This document shows positions 10,094 through 18,882 of a stretch of DNA of 64,000 nucleotides, one piece after another (position 1 is the stretch's first letter; every line of letters starts with the position of its first letter). The position numbers were made by a program, and so were the translations under genes. The notes beneath the pieces were generated by a model, which saw only the letters and a program-made list of their open reading frames with translations, was not told the origin of the DNA and searched no databases. The DNA is taken from NCBI RefSeq assembly GCF_038502225.1, contig NC_091382.1:10372920-10436919 (forward strand), given 5' to 3'. Source of the DNA: Cherax quadricarinatus. Taxonomy: Eukaryota > Arthropoda > Malacostraca > Decapoda > Parastacidae.

Positions 10094-11494
10094 TTACCAG
10101 TGTTTCTTTACTGTAGTTTCTAGTTGACTGTAGTTTCTAGTTGACCTCATTTTTAATGTCCTGTGTAGGCCTATCCTATCCCTAGTGATTTTCCTGGTGC
10201 AGTAAATGATGAAATGATCACTAAGACCTGTGGTAATGACGCCTGACTGACTAATGTTCTCAGAGCGGTTACAAAGTATGTGGTCAATTAGGGTGGCTGA
10301 GAACTGTGTGATCCGGGTTGGAGTATTAATTAGTTGAGTGTAACTATTTAATCCTAGAATTTGCTTATACCTTTTGCATAGCCCGTTATTTTGCTGCTGA
10401 AAACAGATATTGAAGTCGCCCAGTATTATTGTCTCGCAATTGTTTTCAACTCCGGACAAGACTCTGGAAAAGTCTTCTAAGAACTGGTCCTGGGTAGGAG
10501 GGCGGTAACTAGTTCCTACTAAGATGGGTTTGGTCTTAGGAAGCAGCACTTCAAACCATAGAATCTCCAGTTTATTGTTATTTAAATCAGGTCTTGGGTT
10601 GTAAGCTAAGTCATTTCTAATGTAGGCACATACTCCACCACCCTTTCTGTTCCTATCTAAGCGTTTTATATTGTAACCATCTATTTTGACCTCGTCGTCA
10701 GTCACCGTATCATCCAACCAAGATTCAGAGATGGTTATAACTGCCGCCCTAATTTTGTTAGCTAGAATCCTAATCTCTGCCAATTTAGGAAGAAGTGATC
10801 TTGCATTGACATGAATAAAGTGAAGGCCTGTTTTCATAAAACAATCATAATCATCAATATATGGCAATGGGTCATTTGTATTAAAATTAGGTAAATCAAT
10901 GTCATCACTGCTAAAGGGTAACTGTGCCAAAGTGCATTTGTTACACACAAAATGAATTCTGGCACCGTTGCTATAATTGTACATACATCCATCATGCACC
11001 CACCCCTTACACATTTTACATAAGGTGCCTTTTCTGTTTTTCATGCGTACTTTAGTACAGTGTATGCACCTGTTTGGTAGTGTTTGAGATAATAATGGCT
11101 GTATTGTCTCACATTGACCTATGTATGCATTACATATGGAGTTAAGGTTATCATTCCTAGCTACTAGACCGTCATTATCGCCGTCATTTATCTGTCTGTT
11201 TTGCCTCTGCACAATAGTTTGAGGTCCTGGATTAATTTGGATATCACCACTTAAGAGCGCTACAATAAGAGCTGTGTGCCACTGTTTTTGTTTGGGTATG
11301 CGGTGTTGCCATACCTTGCGGCGATAGTGACATTTACTTTTCTGGTAGGATGGCAACTGTTGGGCTTTTACTGTCCAGGGCGCTGTTACTCCATTCACCT
11401 TTTCCAGCCCCCATGACTGATTTCTTTCTTCATGGAATTGAAGAAGAAATATAAATATAATTATGGCAGCCTGTACCCCTCTAATGCCTGCCAT
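10094..11494 (-). CDS. 2A-like / PHD finger / endonuclease part of LINE family 3
   Basis: Starts at the ATG at 11492-11494 (the open frame extends two codons upstream to a GTG). Counting from that ATG: a hydrophobic stretch at residues about 9-20; GDIQINPGP at about 83-91, preceded by ALIVALLS; a C4HC3 PHD-type finger at about 143-187 (CIHC..CKMC..H..C..CNKC); then an exonuclease/endonuclease/phosphatase fold domain with HVNARSL, ISESWLDD, DRNRKGGGV, a GDFNICF motif and LSDHFIIY. The frame ends prematurely after the 17-bp duplication at 10110-10143; without it the frame would run on into the reverse transcriptase. The PHD finger and 2A-like motif are both known in CR1-like elements. Confidence 0.85.
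   Translation of the reverse strand: MAGIRGVQAAIIIFIFLLQFHEERNQSWGLEKVNGVTAPWTVKAQQLPSYQKSKCHYRRKVWQHRIPKQKQWHTALIVALLSGDIQINPGPQTIVQRQNRQINDGDNDGLVARNDNLNSICNAYIGQCETIQPLLSQTLPNRCIHCTKVRMKNRKGTLCKMCKGWVHDGCMYNYSNGARIHFVCNKCTLAQLPFSSDDIDLPNFNTNDPLPYIDDYDCFMKTGLHFIHVNARSLLPKLAEIRILANKIRAAVITISESWLDDTVTDDEVKIDGYNIKRLDRNRKGGGVCAYIRNDLAYNPRPDLNNNKLEILWFEVLLPKTKPILVGTSYRPPTQDQFLEDFSRVLSGVENNCETIILGDFNICFQQQNNGLCKRYKQILGLNSYTQLINTPTRITQFSATLIDHILCNRSENISQSGVITTGLSDHFIIYCTRKITRDRIGLHRTLKMRSTRNYSQLETTVKKHW
10110..10143. repeat. 17-bp tandem duplication disrupting LINE family 3
   Basis: ACTGTAGTTTCTAGTTG occurs twice in direct succession (10110-10126, 10127-10143). Conceptual removal of one copy puts the endonuclease and reverse-transcriptase frames in register, so the duplication explains the split. 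Confidence 0.95.
11222..11248 (-). other. 2A-like ribosome-skipping motif in LINE family 3
   Basis: Encodes GDIQINPGP preceded by a hydrophobic helix-like stretch. The 2A consensus is D-x-E-x-N-P-G-P; here the E is replaced by Q, while D, N, P, G and P are kept. 2A-like peptides are established in several LINE clades. Activity with Q at this position is uncertain. Confidence 0.7.
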
Positions 11495-11500
11495 TTTCAC

Positions 11501-11859
11501 TCTTCGCTCTTTTACTCATATACAATAATATTTATTTCTCTTTTCCAGTCCCTAGTACACTTAGTATCTGCTTTAGCAATCACCACTGAATTACTAGTAA
11601 AATTTCCTCTTCAAAACCCTCTTCACTGCTCACTTTTCCCTTAACTTCACAAAACCCTTACAGTTAACCCCTTATTACACACTCCCCTTCCCACCTCACT
11701 TCACAGTCTGGCTTCACCAATTAACTTCTAACTCCTTTCCATTCTGGTAGACCAGAAAGGTTTAATCAATGGTTTTATCCTTCCAAATCCCCCTCAATTC
11801 CATTTATCGGGGGTTGTGTCGTGTTGTTGTCTCCTGACCTGTTCTGCTGACTCAGCCAT
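11501..11859. other. Upstream region of LINE family 3, no gene seen
   Basis: Pyrimidine-rich sequence upstream of the family 3 ATG; part of it is probably its 5' UTR. No boundary or domain is visible. Confidence 0.4.
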
Positions 11860-12475
11860 TTTTAAAACACTGAGGGAAGTAACGCCACCTACAACCTGAC
11901 TTTCCTTGAGTTTATAGATATATTTGGCGTTTTCTGCTATGATTCTCTCACTGTACACTGGTCAGCTGAATATAGGTCAGCTACTAAAACATTAACCTTG
12001 ACTGTTTAACTATTCACTTCTTTCCCACGACTGGCACTGAGGGATAACCGACCTATAACCTTGGAGTTTTGTACTGTTGATTTGACGATGTCTCCTGTGT
12101 TTCCCTCTCGTTAGCACTGGTACAGGTGATATGATGGTGGTACAGATATGATGCTACTGTCAACAGATGAACGTCAGTAAAGATGAGAATTTCACTTCGC
12201 TAGTTGTACGTCTGGCAGTAGCGGCTGTTTGGATGCCGGTCAGCCATGTTTAAATGCTCAATTCTTTCCCTCGTTTGGCACTGAAGAAAAAAGTCCTACA
12301 GACCTGTCATTTCCTTGGAGATTTAGTTGATCAGGTTTTCTGCCATGTTGTCTTCCCGTTAAACACTGGTGCAGTTGATATGGAGGTCAGTTATTTCATT
12401 GTAGTGGAAAACGTCTCATGTCTGGTTCACGTCTGGCAGCAGGTCTGGTACTTGAATGCCGGTCCCTCTTTTGTC
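11860..12475. repeat. Diverged tandem repeats between two head-to-head LINEs
   Basis: Two related blocks of roughly 220-245 bp (about 12003-12247 and 12248-12475) share, in order, TAAAC/TAAATG, TTCTTTCCC, GGCACTGA, ACCTTGGAG-like, GTTGATTTGA-like, CGTTA..CACTGGT(A/G)CAG, CGTCTGGCAG and GATGCCGGTC. A weaker partial third block covers about 11860-12000. They lie between the 5' ends of LINE family 3 (minus) and family 1 copy A (plus) and may be 5' UTR promoter monomers of one of them. Confidence 0.55.
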
Positions 12476-13846
12476 ATATTTAGTCCATTTCGTTGTCGTC
12501 ACCGTCAGTTTTTATGTCACTATAGGTTCCTTGCATGTTGTTGCAGCAGTACTTGCAAATTTGGCCATCACTGTGCCTCGTTGTGCTCCGGGTTTTCTCG
12601 TGTTTTCACGGTCGCTCTTACGTGCTAGAACTTTAATTTGTGCCATCAATCCTATACGATACATCCCTCTAGCGCCTGGAACCAATCTTGGGCGGAAAAC
12701 ATTATATACTGAGTCAAAAAAGGAGAATTAGTGTGCACTACCTAGCAGAGTTTACTGCCAGAGGGGAATCATAGGCCTGTGTTCCGTGTGCAAAATAATA
12801 ATAATAGAACTTTTCTTTGTCAGAGGAAAGAAAGTCTCCCTGATAACATTGAGTATACATAGTGTATAGTGTATACTACAGTGGCTCCCTAGTATATAGA
12901 TGATAAAGGCTAAAGTGTCATTTGAAAACAGGTGAATTTGTAAATGAAGTGATAAGCCTATAGAGGCAGGTGCCAGAAGTCGCCAGAAACTTACCACAGT
13001 GGTCAGCTGTTTTAATAATCTTCCTGGCCTGCTAGTGTACTCGCATATAATCTAGTGATACCAGTGAATAGCAGAATACAGTGTTGTAGTAGCAACTAAC
13101 CAGTATTATAATGGTACTTAGTGGAGTGGAGTGACTTTCATTAGTTTCTTTTTTCTTGAAATACCAGACGTATACTGTGAATTTCATATAACCTGTAGTT
13201 ACCAGCGGTCGCAATATACACAACGAGAAGCAATTATTACTACAGAAAAAGCGTCCTTCCTCCAAAATTTCCACCAGTCAACTATAGTGATAATATAGCA
13301 TTTATTGTGGTGGAGACGAAAAAAAAAAAAACTAGAAAAGCTAGATACAGCGATTGATAAACAAGGGTTGAGGCTCGACCGTTCGTCATTGTAGGAGCTG
13401 CCAGAAATCACCGGCTCTTCAACACGCAAGTTATACTTTTGTATCAATCAAATCACATATTACTCGGGTAGATAATTTCAAGTAGATCCTTCATGTGTTA
13501 GCCCAAATCACCGACCAGTATGTTTTAAATAAGTGACCCACTGATCAGATCAGATCGACTGGTCCGAACCCTCGACTGGTCCGAACCCTTGATGGTCCGA
13601 ACCCTTGACTGGTTTCAAACGGATTCGTTGGACAATAAAGCAGACTGTAAACGGATGGGGTTGTAGGCGCCCTTATCAAACACAAACAATAAATATAAAT
13701 CAGGAACGTACACGGTAAGCTGTCCAATATACAAGTACAGTTAGAAATAGAAATACAAATAGCTAGAGCTTCATTTAAGGAGGTTATTAATAGAGTATTC
13801 AAGAGGTTGCTAGTAGAATTACAGTAAATCAACCATTCAAATCATT

Positions 13847-14410
13847 ATGAAGCTCTGTGTAGTCTGCAGTCAATCAAACAAACGGGCTTCCACATGGATA
13901 AATTGTCATTTTTGTGGAAATTGGTGTCACGCCCCTTGTGCAGATATCCAAGAACTAGCTACAAGCAGTATTAAAACAGGGAAGTGTTTTTGGGTATGCC
14001 CAAATGAGATAAATCTGTGGACTAAAATCACAAGGGTATTAAAAGAGGATAACATCAAAGCTGCTTTCATAGACAACCTGGAAGCTTTCTACAACAGATG
14101 GGAACATAAAAAGTCTGGGCTGAATGGTACTGCCCTTGATACTGGCCATGTAGTCAGAAACTGTAAGGCTGGAGGTGATGTCCTGGTAGTCAGTAAATGT
14201 GGGGCTGATAGTGCTGTCCTGGGAGACAGTAATGGTGAAGCTGGAGGTGCTGTCCTGGGAGACAGTAATGGTGAAGCTGGAGGTGCTGTCCTGGGAGACA
14301 GTAATGGTGAAGCTGGAGGTGCTGTCCTGGGAGACAGTTATGGTGAAGCTGGAGGTGCTGTCCTTGGAATGCTGCTGGGAGACAGTAATGGTGAAGCTTT
14401 GTCCAGGTAG
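13847..14410 (+). pseudogene. LINE family 1 copy A ORF1, N-terminal part (PHD finger)
   Basis: Begins at ATG 13847. A PHD-type zinc finger is visible at residues about 4-50: CVVC, then INCHFCGNWCHAPC, then CFWVC. A charged linker follows (ITRVLKEDNIKAAFIDNLEAFYNRWEHK), then a Gly/Ala/Asp-rich 12-residue repeat (VLGDSNGEAGGA) encoded by 36-bp tandem repeats. Compared with copy B, a small insertion near 14397 (GCTTTGTCC versus GCTGTCC) shifts the frame and the protein stops at 14410; coding potential resumes in another frame. Such fingers are presumed to help the ORF1 protein bind nucleic acid or chromatin. Confidence 0.8.
14180..14395 (+). repeat. 36-bp coding tandem repeat in LINE ORF1
   Basis: About five units of GGAGGTGCTGTCCTGGGAGA plus CAGTAATGGTGAAGCT. 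Copy B has about three and copy C has diverged short versions, so the number varies between elements. Confidence 0.9.
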
Positions 14411-14429
14411 TCGGGAATTATACGCAGGA

Positions 14430-15111
14430 AGGAATACATATAAATGACCTCATAGGGGACAGGAGCCGTAGTGGGGAAACAAGTGTAGTCAAAGATAAGA
14501 TAAAACCAATATTGCAAACTAGAAATACCACAGGAAATAGCAAACAAGAGGACTCCACTAGCAATAGTGAGGATATATTACCAAAAACAACTGGTGGGAG
14601 CTCCATTGTTGGTGCTAGGGAGGATAGGAATAAGACAGGGAAACATGCACCAACAGGGAATACAGTCACAGAAACCCAAGGCAAACGGAAACCAAGCCTG
14701 TGCACATACTATGCACTTGGTATCTGCAGACATGGGAAATCTGGAAAAACAGACGGGACGTGCAACTATGACCACCCTAGAAAATGCCATGCCCATATGA
14801 CAACAGGAAAATGCAAACTCCCTTCCTGTAAGCTTTTTCACCCTGAAATGTGTACCTCTTCAGTACAGGAAAGACTGTGCTATAACTTAAATTGCCAGGC
14901 ACACCATCTAAAGGGGACAAAAAGATACAAAACATCCAGGCCATGGGAAAACCTGGGTAGCCACAGCCACTCAAGAGGGAGAGGTTTTTTAGTGCCAGGA
15001 AGGAAAAAAAACTGGCAGGAAATGGCAGAAATCGTACACCAAATCCAGTCATTCCTGGAGTGGAACCACAGTCGATGGCCTCCACTCCAAACCAACAGAT
15101 ACAGATACTAA
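14430..15111 (+). pseudogene. LINE family 1 copy A ORF1, C-terminal part (CCCH fingers)
   Basis: The continuation of ORF1 after the frameshift; the open frame from about 14512 has no ATG start of its own. It contains CCCH-type zinc-finger spacing: CTYYALGICRHGKSGKTDG followed by TCNYDHP, then KCHAHMTTGKCKLPSCKLFHP and CYNLNCQAHH. CCCH fingers usually bind RNA, which suits an ORF1 protein. It ends in TAA at 15109-15111, overlapping ORF2. The same arrangement occurs in copies B and C, so the domain belongs to the family. Confidence 0.8.
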
Positions 15112-18100
15112 TGCCGGAAAAAAAATCCCCCCCCCCCAGTACCAACAATACCACCAGTCCGATGACATTCTTCTTTGCAAATATACAGGGTCTAAAGCCA
15201 GCAACAAACAACAAAATACCTTTCATCCGTGGACTGCTTGCAGAGGCAAAGGCAATGTTCGCGGCTTTCACTGAGACCCACATAAAGGATCACTTGGACA
15301 ACGAAATATGGATCCCAGGTTACAACCTATACAGATGTGACAGAGTGAACAGGCAAAAGGGGGGGGGGGTTGGCCTGTACATTGCAGAGTCACTTGTTTG
15401 CACAGAACTGCTAAATGCCTCAAATGATGTAGTGGAAGTTTTAGCAGTAAAGGTCGAGAACCAAAACCTAGTCATTGTGGTAGTCTACAAGCCTCCGGAT
15501 GCAACATCCCAGCAATTCCAGGAACAGCTGTTAAAAATTGACCACTGTCTGGAAAATCTTCCAGCTCCTGCACCCAACATCTTGCTCCTGGGGGATTTCA
15601 ACTTAAGGCACCTAAAATGGAGGAATATAGCAAATAATATTGTTGCAGTAATAACACCAGGAGGCAGCTCTGATGAAAACTCACACTCACACGAGCTTTT
15701 AAATCTCTGCACAAAATTCAATTTAAACCAGCAAATAATAGAGCCTACTAGACTGGAGAATACACTAGACCTCATCTTCACTAACAATGATGATCTGATA
15801 AGAAATGTCACCATATCAAAAACAATATACTCAGATCACAACATAATTGAGGTTCAGACATGTATGCGTGGAGCCCCAGACCGACATAATGAGACTAGTC
15901 ACGAGGGAGCATTCACCAAATTCAACTTCAATAACAAAAACATAAAGTGGGACCAAGTAAACCAAGTCCTAACCGATATAAGCTGGGAAGATATACTAAG
16001 CAACACAGACCCCAACTTATGCCTAGAACAGATTAACTTGGTGGCACTCGATGTATGCACAAGGCTTATTCCTCTAAGAAAAAGGAGGAGTAGATGTAAA
16101 ATAGAAAGAGACAGGCGCTCCCTTTACAGGCGACGGAAAAGAATAACAGAGCGGCTAAAAGAGGTCAATATATCTGAAATGCGTAGGGAGACACTGGTCA
16201 GAGAAATAGCAAGCATCGAACTTAAGCTAAAGGAATCTTATAGGAGTCAGGAATCGCGGGAAGAACTAAAAGCCATAAATGAAATCGAAAGAAACCCAAA
16301 GTATTTCTTCTCCTATGCCAAATCAAAGTCGAGAACAACGTCCAGTATTGGGCCCCTACTTAAACAAGATGGGTCCTACACAGATGACAGCAAGGAAATG
16401 AGTGAGCTACTCAAGTCCCAATATGACTCAGTTTTTAGCAAGCCGCTAACCAGACTGAGAGTCGAAGATCAAAATGAATTTTTTATGAGAGAGCCACAAA
16501 ATTTGGTTAACACAAGCCTATCCGATGTTATCCTGACGCCAAATGACTTCGAACAGGCGATAAATGACATGCCCATGCACTCTGCCCCAGGGCCAGACTC
16601 ATGGAACTCCGTGTTCATCAAGAACTGCAAGAAGCCCCTATCACGAGCCTTTTCCATCCTATGGAGAGGGAGCATGGACACGGGGGTCGTCCCACAGTTA
16701 CTAAAAACAACAGACATAGCCCCACTCCACAAAGGGGGCAGTAAAGCAACAGCAAAGAACTACAGACCGATAGCACTAACATCCCATATCATAAAAATCT
16801 TTGAAAGGGTCCTAAGAAGCAAGATCACCACCCATCTAGAAACCCATCAGTTACACAACCCAGGGCAACATGGGTTTAGAACAGGTCGCTCCTGTCTGTC
16901 TCAACTATTGGATCACTACGACAAGGTCCTAAATGCACTAGAAGACAAAAAGAATGCAGATGTAATATATACAGACTTTGCAAAAGCCTTCGACAAGTGT
17001 GACCATGGCGTAATAGCGCACAAAATGCGTGCTAAAGGAATAACAGGAAAAGTCGGTCGATGGATCTATAATTTCCTCACTAACAGAACACAGAGAGTAG
17101 TCGTCAACAGAGTAAAGTCCGAGGCAGCTACGGTGAAAAGCTCTGTTCCACAAGGCACAGTACTCGCTCCCATCTTGTTCCTCATCCTCATATCCGACAT
17201 AGACAAGGATGTCAGCCACAGCACCGTGTCTTCCTTTGCAGATGACACCCGAATCTGCATGACAGTGTCTTCCATTGCAGACACTGCAAGGCTCCAGGCG
17301 GACATCAACCAAATCTTTCAGTGGGCTGCAGAAAACAATATGAAGTTCAACGATGAGAAATTTCAATTACTCAGATATGGTAAACACGAGGAAATTAAAT
17401 CTTCATCAGAGTACAAAACAAATTCTGGCCACAAAATAGAGCGAAACACCAACGTCAAAGACCTGGGAGTGATCATGTCGGAGGATCTCACCTTCAAGGA
17501 CCATAACATTGTATCAATCGCATCTGCTAGAAAAATGACAGGATGGATAATGAGAACCTTCAAAACTAGGGAGGCCAAGCCCATGATGACACTCTTCAGG
17601 TCACTTGTTCTATCTAGGCTGGAATATTGCTGCACACTAACAGCACCTTTCAAGGCAGGTGAAATTGCTGACCTAGAAAATGTACAGAGAACCTTCACGG
17701 CGCGCATAACGGAGATAAAACACCTCAATTACTGGGAGCGCTTGAGGTTCCTAAAACTGTATTCCCTGGAACGCAGGCGGGAGAGATACATGATTATATA
17801 CACCTGGAAAATCCTAGAGGGACTAGTACCGAACTTGCACACGAAAATCACTCACTACGAAAGCAAAAGACTTGGCAGACGATGCAACATCCCCCCAATG
17901 AAAAGCAGGGGTGTCACTAGCACGTTAAGAGACCATACAATAAGTGTCAGGGGCCCGAGACTGTTCAACTGCCTCCCAGCATACATAAGGGGGATTACCA
18001 ACAGACCCCTGGCAGTCTTCAAGCTGGCACTGGACAAGCACCTAAAGTCGGTTCCTGACCAGCCGGGCTGTGGCTCGTACGTTGGTTTGCGTGCAGCCAG

Positions 18101-18173
18101 CAGCAACAGCCTGGTTGATCAGGCTCTGATCCACCAGGAGGCCTGGTCACAGACCGGGCCGCGGGGGCGTTGA
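15075..18173 (+). CDS. LINE family 1 copy A ORF2: endonuclease-reverse transcriptase
   Basis: An intact frame of about 1030 codons; candidate starts are ATG 15075 or ATG 15111, the latter overlapping the ORF1 stop as TAATG. An endonuclease domain comes first: FFANIQGLKP, ETHIKDH, the glycine-rich GGGVGLYIAES, GDFNLR (15594-) and SDHNIIEV (15831-). Then reverse transcriptase: NYRPIALTSHIIKIFERVL, GFRTGRSC, the first catalytic Asp in YTDFAKAFDKCDHG (16974), SVPQGTVLAPILF and FADD (17235-17246). The C-terminal region has DLGVIMSEDL, LVLSRLEYCCTLT, LERRRERYMIIYTWKILEG, FNCLPAYIRG and DQPGCGSYVGL. All catalytic residues look present, so this copy could be a source of enzyme. Confidence 0.92.
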   Translation: MASTPNQQIQILMPEKKSPPPSTNNTTSPMTFFFANIQGLKPATNNKIPFIRGLLAEAKAMFAAFTETHIKDHLDNEIWIPGYNLYRCDRVNRQKGGGVGLYIAESLVCTELLNASNDVVEVLAVKVENQNLVIVVVYKPPDATSQQFQEQLLKIDHCLENLPAPAPNILLLGDFNLRHLKWRNIANNIVAVITPGGSSDENSHSHELLNLCTKFNLNQQIIEPTRLENTLDLIFTNNDDLIRNVTISKTIYSDHNIIEVQTCMRGAPDRHNETSHEGAFTKFNFNNKNIKWDQVNQVLTDISWEDILSNTDPNLCLEQINLVALDVCTRLIPLRKRRSRCKIERDRRSLYRRRKRITERLKEVNISEMRRETLVREIASIELKLKESYRSQESREELKAINEIERNPKYFFSYAKSKSRTTSSIGPLLKQDGSYTDDSKEMSELLKSQYDSVFSKPLTRLRVEDQNEFFMREPQNLVNTSLSDVILTPNDFEQAINDMPMHSAPGPDSWNSVFIKNCKKPLSRAFSILWRGSMDTGVVPQLLKTTDIAPLHKGGSKATAKNYRPIALTSHIIKIFERVLRSKITTHLETHQLHNPGQHGFRTGRSCLSQLLDHYDKVLNALEDKKNADVIYTDFAKAFDKCDHGVIAHKMRAKGITGKVGRWIYNFLTNRTQRVVVNRVKSEAATVKSSVPQGTVLAPILFLILISDIDKDVSHSTVSSFADDTRICMTVSSIADTARLQADINQIFQWAAENNMKFNDEKFQLLRYGKHEEIKSSSEYKTNSGHKIERNTNVKDLGVIMSEDLTFKDHNIVSIASARKMTGWIMRTFKTREAKPMMTLFRSLVLSRLEYCCTLTAPFKAGEIADLENVQRTFTARITEIKHLNYWERLRFLKLYSLERRRERYMIIYTWKILEGLVPNLHTKITHYESKRLGRRCNIPPMKSRGVTSTLRDHTISVRGPRLFNCLPAYIRGITNRPLAVFKLALDKHLKSVPDQPGCGSYVGLRAASSNSLVDQALIHQEAWSQTGPRGR
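15109..15113 (+). promoter_or_regulatory. TAATG stop-start overlap between ORF1 and ORF2
   Basis: The ORF1 stop TAA (15109-15111) shares its last A with an ATG in the ORF2 frame. UAAUG is an established translational coupling site in the LINE SART1. Copy B has TAGTG and copy C TAGAG at this place. Confidence 0.55.
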
Positions 18174-18205
18174 CCCCCGGAACTCTCTCCAGGTAAACTT
18201 GTGCT

Positions 18206-18530
18206 GGTTGTCATGCATGAGTCCATTCCTTTCTAGGTGCTCCATCACTCTTTCCCTGATAATCTCCACAACTTTACACACTATACATGTCAGCAACACA
18301 GGTCTGTAATTTAGTGCAGCCTATCTCTCTCCTTTCTTAACAATTGGGACTACATTTGCTGTCTTCCACACCTCAGGCAGTTGCCCTGTTTCGATAGATT
18401 TATTGAAGATTGTTGTTAGTGGCATACAGTGCTACTAACAACAATCTTTGAGCATCTGCTCCTCTCAGGACCCAAGGAGAGAGATTATCCGGACTCACAG
18501 CCTTCGAGGTATCTAGTTCCCTAACAGTTT

Positions 18531-18533
<3 letters not shown>
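18206..18533 (-). pseudogene. LINE family 2 relic, reverse transcriptase N-terminal part
   Basis: Read on the minus strand: ETVRELDTSKAVSPDNLSPWVLRG, then in another frame IETGQLPEVWKTANVVPI and LNYRPVLLTCIVCKVVE, ending MEHLERNGLMHDNQH. It matches the family 2 copy at 31680-31980. It has frame breaks and a short inverted duplication (AGATTGTTGTTAGT and its complement around 18405-18450). It stops at the 3' end of copy A, and its continuation is not found on the other side of copy A. Confidence 0.75.
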
Positions 18534-18591
<58 letters not shown>

Positions 18592-18882
18592 TCTATTTCT
18601 ACAAGAACATGTACATGGTATACAGGCATAGCTGACATCATTGACATACTACTTTATAGAAAGCCGCTTGTTATGCTGAGCATTTCGGGCAAATTAGGTC
18701 ACTTTCGTCCCAGGATGCGACCCACACCAGTCCACTAACACCCAGGTACCCATTTTACTGATGGGTGAATATAGACAACAGGTGTAAAGAAACACGTTCA
18801 ATGTTTCCACCCCTTCGCCGGGAATCGAACCCAGACCCCTCACCGTGTGAAGCGAAAGCTTTTGCCACCAGGCCACGGGGCA
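18534..18882 (-). mobile_element. tRNA-derived SINE, family I, copy 2, nested in LINE relic
   Basis: The tRNA-like head is at the high-coordinate end (plus strand GGGAATCGAACCCAGACCCC, a clear B box) and the tail is (ATT)n at about 18534-18590, so it is oriented minus. It separates two pieces of the same family 2 relic, so it inserted into it. Confidence 0.88.

Larger units (their letters stand above)
7610..11500 (-). mobile_element. Nearly intact LINE, family 3 (CR1/L2-like), with 2A-like motif
   Basis: A minus-strand non-LTR retrotransposon. It encodes, in order, a hydrophobic N-terminus, a 2A-like motif, a PHD-type zinc finger, an apurinic-type endonuclease and a reverse transcriptase. 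The 3' UTR is about 320 bp and ends in CCTGAATAAACTTACTTACTTA, that is, an AATAAA followed by (CTTA)n, a short repeat tail instead of poly(A). The tail directly abuts the 42-bp minisatellite. The only clear coding lesion is a 17-bp tandem duplication at 10110-10143. The 5' end of the element beyond the ATG cannot be fixed. Confidence 0.85.
12575..18205 (+). mobile_element. LINE family 1, copy A, near full length
   Basis: A plus-strand CR1/L2-like LINE. The 5' UTR aligns by eye with that of copy C from about 45715 (GTGTTTT..CACGGTC.CTCTT, GAGTCAAAAAAGGAGAAT), so the element starts at or before about 12575. ORF1 (PHD and CCCH fingers) has a frameshift; ORF2 (endonuclease and reverse transcriptase) is intact. 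The 3' UTR is only about 25 nt after the stop codon and ends GGAACTCTCTCCAGGTAAACT. Other copies repeat AACTCCAGGTA at this end, as expected for CR1-type 3' termini. Confidence 0.88.

Noticed and set aside
12254..12628. 124-codon ORF upstream of LINE copy A
   Set aside because: Lies over the diverged tandem block and the 5' UTR shared with copy C, where the frame is not kept.
14199..14447. Second-frame ORF (repeat of VLSWETVMVKLE)
   Set aside because: A shadow of the 36-bp coding repeat of LINE ORF1.
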